NCBI RefSeq assembly: GCF_018982965.1
Contig: NZ_JACBYP010000028.1
Coordinates: 16,150-80,149 of the forward strand
Direction: 5' to 3'
Origin: Streptomyces mayonensis
GTDB taxonomy: Bacteria > Actinomycetota > Actinomycetes > Streptomycetales > Streptomycetaceae
Length of the DNA: 64,000 nucleotides
Made by a program: the position numbers and the translations under genes. The number at the start of each line of letters is the position of its first letter. Position 1 is the first letter of the stretch. This document shows, piece by piece, positions 60,278 to 64,000 of the stretch. The notes under the pieces were generated by a model. That model was not told the origin of the DNA. It searched no databases and saw nothing but the letters and a program-made list of their open reading frames with translations.

Positions 60278-60898
60278 TCAGATCAGGACCGCGCGCCGGG
60301 ACTCGAGGAAGGCGAGGACCTCGTCGACGCCCTTCCCGGTCAGGCAGTCGGTGAGCACCACCGGTCCTTCGCCGCGCACCCGGTGGGCGTCGGACTCCAT
60401 GACGCCGAGGTCGGTCCGCACGTACCGGGCGATGTCGATCTTGTTGATGACCAGCAGGTCGGAGTCGGTGATGCCCGGCCCCCGCTTGCGCGGCATCTTC
60501 TCGCCCTCGGCGGTGTCCAGGACGAATACGAACACGTCGACCAGGGCCGGGCTGAAGGTGAGCGTCAGATTGTCGCCGCCGCTCTCGTAGAGCAGGACGT
60601 CGACGTCGGGGCAGCGTTCCAGCATCTCCGCGCCGGCCGCGAGGTTCATCGTCGGGTCGTCGCGGACTGCGGTGTGCGGGCAGGCGCCCGTCTCGACGCC
60701 CACCACGCGGTCGCCCTCCAGCACGCCCTCGAGGGTGCGGCGGATGTGCTGGGCGTCCTCCTGGGTGTAGATGTCGTTGGTGATCACGGCGGGCCGGTGG
60801 CCCCGCTCGATCAGGATCGGCACGAGGGCCTCGATGAGAGCGGTCTTGCCCGATCCCACGGGTCCGCCGATCCCCACGCGCAGCACGTTGTCCTTCAC
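60278..60898 (-). CDS. ureG: Urease accessory GTPase UreG
   Basis: 206-aa SIMIBI GTPase delivering nickel. The P-loop is GPVGSGKTAL. The metal site Cys-Pro-His is in GACPHTA, with ESGGDNL, DTAEGEKMPRKRGPGI and INKID (NKxD) also present. GTG 60898 is chosen for its ribosome site (AAGGCGGAAG). An ATG at 60925 would add nine residues (MDSCRKAEE) but has no clear site. It has a short N-terminus without the His-rich extension found in many UreG. Confidence 0.93.
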   Translation of the reverse strand: MKDNVLRVGIGGPVGSGKTALIEALVPILIERGHRPAVITNDIYTQEDAQHIRRTLEGVLEGDRVVGVETGACPHTAVRDDPTMNLAAGAEMLERCPDVDVLLYESGGDNLTLTFSPALVDVFVFVLDTAEGEKMPRKRGPGITDSDLLVINKIDIARYVRTDLGVMESDAHRVRGEGPVVLTDCLTGKGVDEVLAFLESRRAVLI

Positions 60899-61011
60899 TT
60901 CTTCCGCCTTTCTGCATGAATCCATGCGTCGCCATGTGTCGCTTGTGTCGCTTGTGTCGCTCTACAGGGTTTGCGCCGGGTGTCCGGGTTTCTTCGGGTG
61001 TCTCAGCCGGC

Positions 61012-61767
61012 TCAGCTGGCGAACAGGCGGGCCTCCGCGCGCTCGTGACGGGCCGACATGACGTCCGCCGCGAACGTGGTCGCCCCGAGGTCGTCGAGGC
61101 CTCGGGTCAGCGCCTCGCGGACGGTCTCCTCGATCACCGGGGCGGCTTGCCGCAGCAGGACCTGGGCCAGCCGGTGATCGGTCAGCCGCAGCCGCAGCGC
61201 CGCCCCGGCGAAGCTGGCGCAGAACGCGAACAGGTCGGCGGCGACGGCCTGCCGCACGGGCACCCCGCTCGCCGCGTACACCACCCCCGCGGCGACGGCC
61301 TGGGTCCCCGGTGCCCGGCGGGCCGTCACCGTGCGGTGGTAGCGGACGACGCCGGGGGCGCCGAAGACCTCGGCGGCCAGGTCCAGCAGCTGGCGCCCGG
61401 TCCGGGTCGCCGCCTGCCGCATCTCGCGGCCCAGCTTCGTCGCGTACAGCCGGCGGTCCGTCGCGGCCACGGCGTCCCAGTCGCCGGCCGCGGCCGCCCG
61501 GTGGGCCAGGGCGAGCGCGGTGGCGTCGGCCGGACCGACGCCGTGCCGGAGGACGTCGTGCAGCAGGACGTCCAGGGAGCCGGGGCCGACGGCCCCCTGC
61601 TGCACGAAGCCCTCCAGGCCGTGGGACAGGGTGTAGAAGCCGCTGGGGAACGCCGAGTCCGTCAGCTGGAGGCTGACGAGGAGGTGCCCGAGGTCCGCGC
61701 CCACGACCGGGTCCTGGGTCACCTCCGCGGCGGCCTCGGCCGTCTCCGTCCTCTCGTCGCGGTACAC
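61012..61767 (-). CDS. ureF: Urease accessory protein UreF
   Basis: 251-aa UreG-regulating chaperone. Typical segments are LQLTDSAFPSGFYTLSHGLEGFVQQG and the C-terminal RHERAEARLFAS tail. GTG 61767 follows the ureC stop after 5 bases with no strong ribosome site, suggesting coupling. The spacer to ureG is about 113 bp and contains a TGTCGCTTG tandem repeat. Confidence 0.9.
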   Translation of the reverse strand: MYRDERTETAEAAAEVTQDPVVGADLGHLLVSLQLTDSAFPSGFYTLSHGLEGFVQQGAVGPGSLDVLLHDVLRHGVGPADATALALAHRAAAAGDWDAVAATDRRLYATKLGREMRQAATRTGRQLLDLAAEVFGAPGVVRYHRTVTARRAPGTQAVAAGVVYAASGVPVRQAVAADLFAFCASFAGAALRLRLTDHRLAQVLLRQAAPVIEETVREALTRGLDDLGATTFAADVMSARHERAEARLFAS

Positions 61768-61772
61768 GGGGC

Positions 61773-63497
61773 TCAGGTGAGGAAGAACAGCTGGTTGAGG
61801 GGGAGTTTCTGGGCCGGTTCGATGGTCGCCACCTTGCCGTCCACGGTGACCTTGTACGTCTCCGGGTCCACCTGGATGTCCGGCACCGCGTCGTTGCGGA
61901 CCATGTTGTGCTTGCCGATCGTGCGGGTCTTGCGCACCGGCAGGACCTTGCGCCGGAGACCGAGCTTCTCCGGGACCCCGGCCGCGATGCCGGCCTGGGA
62001 CATGAAGGTGACGTGCGTCGACTGCATGGCCTTGCCGTACTGGGCGAACATGGGCCGGTAGTAGACGGGCTGCGGGGTCGGCAGCGAGGCGTTCGGGTCG
62101 CCCATCTGCGCCCAGGAGACGATGCCGCCCTTGAGCACCATCTTGGGCTTGGCGCCGAAGGAGTGCATGGGCCACAGCACGATGTCCGCGAGCTTGCCCG
62201 CCTCCAGCGACCCCATGTGGTCCGCGACGCCGCTGGCGACGGCCGGGTTGATGGTGACCTTGGCCAGGTAGCGCAGGACGCGCTGGTTGTCGTTGCGCCC
62301 GGAGTCCTCGGGCAGCGGGCCGAAGGCCTCCTTGCAGACGTGCGCGATCTGGAAGGCGCGGGTGACCGACTCCCCGACGCGGCCCATGGCCTGCGAGTCG
62401 GACGAGATCATGCTGATGATGCCCCGGTCGTGCAGGACCGTCTCGGCGGCGATGGTCTCCGCCCGGACCCGGCTGTCGGCGAAGGAGACGTCCTCGGGGA
62501 TGTCCTGGCTGAGGTGGTGGCAGACCATCACCATGTCCAGCAGTTCGTCCACGGAGTTCTTGGTGTAGGGCAGCGTCGGGTTGGTGGACGAGGGGAGGAC
62601 GTTGGGCTCGCCGGTGACCCGCAGGATGTCGGGGGCGTGGCCGCCGCCCGCGCCCTCGCTGTGGAAGGTGTGGATCGTACGGCCGTCGATCGCCGACCGG
62701 GTGTCCTCGAAGAAGCCGCCCTCGTTGAGGGTGTCGGTGTGGATGGCGACCTGGACGTCGTGCCGGTCGGCGACGGCCAGCGCGTTGTCGATGACGGCGG
62801 GGGTGGCGCCCCAGTCCTCGTGCACCTTGAGCGCGGCGGCGCCCGCCTCGATCTGCTCGTCCAGCGCCGCGGGGAGGCTGCCGTTGCCCTTGCCCATGAT
62901 GCCGAGGTTGACGGGCAGGTCCTCGGCCGCCTCCAGGAAGCGGGCGATGTTGTACGGACCGGGCGTGCAGGTCGTGCCGTTGGTCCCGTCCGTGGGTCCG
63001 GTGCCGCCGCCGAAGAGGGTGGTGATGCCGTTGCTGAGTGCCTGCTCGCACTGCTGGGGCGAGATCAGGTGCACGTGCGAGTCCATCGCACCCGCGGTGG
63101 CGATCAGGTGCTCACCGGCGATGACCTCGGTGCCGGGACCGATGACGAGCCGGGGGTCGACGGCGTCCTGGGTCTGCGGGTTGCCGGCCTTGCCGATCCC
63201 CGCGATGAGACCGTCCTTGACGCCGAGGTCGCACTTGACCACGCCGATCACCGGGTCCAGGACCACGACGTTGGTGATGACCAGGTCGAGGGCGCCCTGC
63301 GCGGCGGTGGCCTGCGGGTCGGAGGCCATGCCGTCACGCATGGTCTTGCCGCCGCCGTAGACCACCTCGTCGCCGTACGAGCCCTCGCGGACGTCCTTCT
63401 CGACCTCCACGACGAGGTTGGTGTCGGCCAGCCGGAACCGGTCGCCCACCGTGGGGCCGAACAGGTCGGCGTACTGCTTGCGGGACAGGGTCGGCAT
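61773..63497 (-). CDS. ureC: Urease subunit alpha
   Basis: 574-aa catalytic subunit hydrolysing urea to ammonia and carbamate with two nickel ions. Residues visible: His141 and His143 (DSHVHLI), carbamylated Lys224 (ALKVHEDWG), His253 (AIHTDTLNEGG), His279 (FHSEGAGGGHAPDI) and the catalytic flap CHHLSQDIPEDVSFADSR (His327/328). Length is normal. ATG 63497 follows ureB by one base. Confidence 0.98.
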   Translation of the reverse strand: MPTLSRKQYADLFGPTVGDRFRLADTNLVVEVEKDVREGSYGDEVVYGGGKTMRDGMASDPQATAAQGALDLVITNVVVLDPVIGVVKCDLGVKDGLIAGIGKAGNPQTQDAVDPRLVIGPGTEVIAGEHLIATAGAMDSHVHLISPQQCEQALSNGITTLFGGGTGPTDGTNGTTCTPGPYNIARFLEAAEDLPVNLGIMGKGNGSLPAALDEQIEAGAAALKVHEDWGATPAVIDNALAVADRHDVQVAIHTDTLNEGGFFEDTRSAIDGRTIHTFHSEGAGGGHAPDILRVTGEPNVLPSSTNPTLPYTKNSVDELLDMVMVCHHLSQDIPEDVSFADSRVRAETIAAETVLHDRGIISMISSDSQAMGRVGESVTRAFQIAHVCKEAFGPLPEDSGRNDNQRVLRYLAKVTINPAVASGVADHMGSLEAGKLADIVLWPMHSFGAKPKMVLKGGIVSWAQMGDPNASLPTPQPVYYRPMFAQYGKAMQSTHVTFMSQAGIAAGVPEKLGLRRKVLPVRKTRTIGKHNMVRNDAVPDIQVDPETYKVTVDGKVATIEPAQKLPLNQLFFLT

Positions 63498-63498
63498 G

Positions 63499-63927
63499 TC
63501 AGTTGGATCCCTTCTTCTTGGACTTCTTCGCGCCGCCCTTGCCCGAGGCCTCGGTGCTGCTGCTGCGGAACCCGCGCTGCAGCGCCCGGCTGACGGCCTC
63601 GACCCTGGCGGGGTGCGACTTGACGCTGCCGTTGAGGAGGCCGCTGAAGCCGGTGAGGCGGCCGGTGCCCGCGTAGGCGCACAGCTCGACCTCGCGGGTG
63701 CCGCCGGGCTCGAAGCGCACGGAGGTGCCGGCGGCGATGTTGAGGTGCATGCCGAGGGTGGCCTCGCGGTCGAACTCGAGGGCGGAGTTCGCCTCGAAGA
63801 AGTGGTAGTCCGAGCCGACCTGGACGGCGCGGTCGCCGGTGTTGCTGACCGTGACCTTGAGGGTCCGCCGGCCGGCGTTGATCTCGATCGGCTCGTCGCC
63901 GTACTGGTACCGAGGAGGGAGTTTCAT
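63499..63927 (-). CDS. ureB: Urease subunit beta
   Basis: 142-aa structural subunit. IGSDYHFFEANSAL-type core (here QVGSDYHFFEANSALEFDR) and LDIAAGTSVRFEPG-like segment (LNIAAGTSVRFEPG) are diagnostic. The C-terminus is longer than in most UreB: after RGFRSSSTEA it continues into a Lys-rich tail (GKGGAKKSKKKGSN). ATG 63927 has CAGGAG upstream. Confidence 0.95.
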   Translation of the reverse strand: MKLPPRYQYGDEPIEINAGRRTLKVTVSNTGDRAVQVGSDYHFFEANSALEFDREATLGMHLNIAAGTSVRFEPGGTREVELCAYAGTGRLTGFSGLLNGSVKSHPARVEAVSRALQRGFRSSSTEASGKGGAKKSKKKGSN

Positions 63928-63998
63928 CGGAGGCTCCTGCTGAATGAAAGGACGGGGGAGGCGGGGGCGTCGGGGTGGTCGCTGAGCGGTTTGGTGAG
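63924..63998 (-). CDS. ureA: Possible 3' end of ureA (partial, cut by window)
   Basis: A frame open from the right edge ends with TGA overlapping the ureB start (ATGA). The 24 visible residues (LTKPLSDHPDAPASPVLSFS and on) do not contain a diagnostic UreA motif, so the call rests on position and overlap only. Confidence 0.4.
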   Translation of the reverse strand, partial: LTKPLSDHPDAPASPVLSFSRSLR

Positions 63999-64000
63999 GG

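Overview
The window is high-GC DNA (roughly 70% or more G+C, strong G/C third-position bias, many GTG and TTG starts) from a Streptomyces chromosome. The gene content and order (LytR-CpsA-Psr array, purE/purK, SigB-type sigma factor with its switch proteins, hut operon, cbs, thiolase, pobA) look like the core of the S. coelicolor/S. lividans group. That placement is from memory and was not checked by alignment. I see no insertion sequence, prophage, CRISPR array, rRNA or tRNA.

Left part (1-18 kb): a partial DNA glycosylase, then a cell-envelope region. It holds an NDP-sugar pyrophosphorylase, a secreted peptidoglycan-recognition amidase, a TIGR03089 protein, seven LytR-CpsA-Psr (LCP) glycopolymer transferases and a GT2 glycosyltransferase. 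Four of the LCP genes form an A-B-A'-B' array that looks like a tandem duplication of a two-gene cassette.

18-31 kb: a hotdog thioesterase, a VWA protein, two secreted metallopeptidases (M1 and M28), an acyl-CoA dehydrogenase, a UDP-glucose/GDP-mannose dehydrogenase, a CGNR regulator and a VOC protein. Next come two adjacent renal-dipeptidase paralogues, one of which has lost every metal ligand, then purE-purK and a GtrA membrane protein.

31-49 kb: a histidine kinase/response regulator pair and a POT peptide transporter with a long leader. A partner-switching module follows (HATPase anti-sigma, STAS anti-anti-sigma, divergent SigB-type sigma factor). The hut operon runs hutU, M20 hydrolase, hutF, hutI, with an M20 enzyme where HutG would be expected. 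Divergent from it is a PLP decarboxylase-like gene. A small membrane protein, a MurR/RpiR regulator and another membrane protein complete the section.

49-64 kb: cystathionine beta-synthase, an SGNH hydrolase, a thiolase, three small or uncharacterised genes, a BI-1 family membrane protein and pobA with twin inverted repeats upstream. The window ends in a leftward urease operon (ureB-C-F-G-D, probably preceded by ureA at the right edge) that closes with an ammonium transporter in which the first pore histidine is glutamate.

Genes are separated by strong hairpin terminators. Several gene ends also carry short degenerate tandem repeats. The most unusual items are the duplicated LCP cassette with co-varying cysteines, the dipeptidase pseudoenzyme, the H-to-E ammonium transporter linked to urease, and the twin pobA operators.
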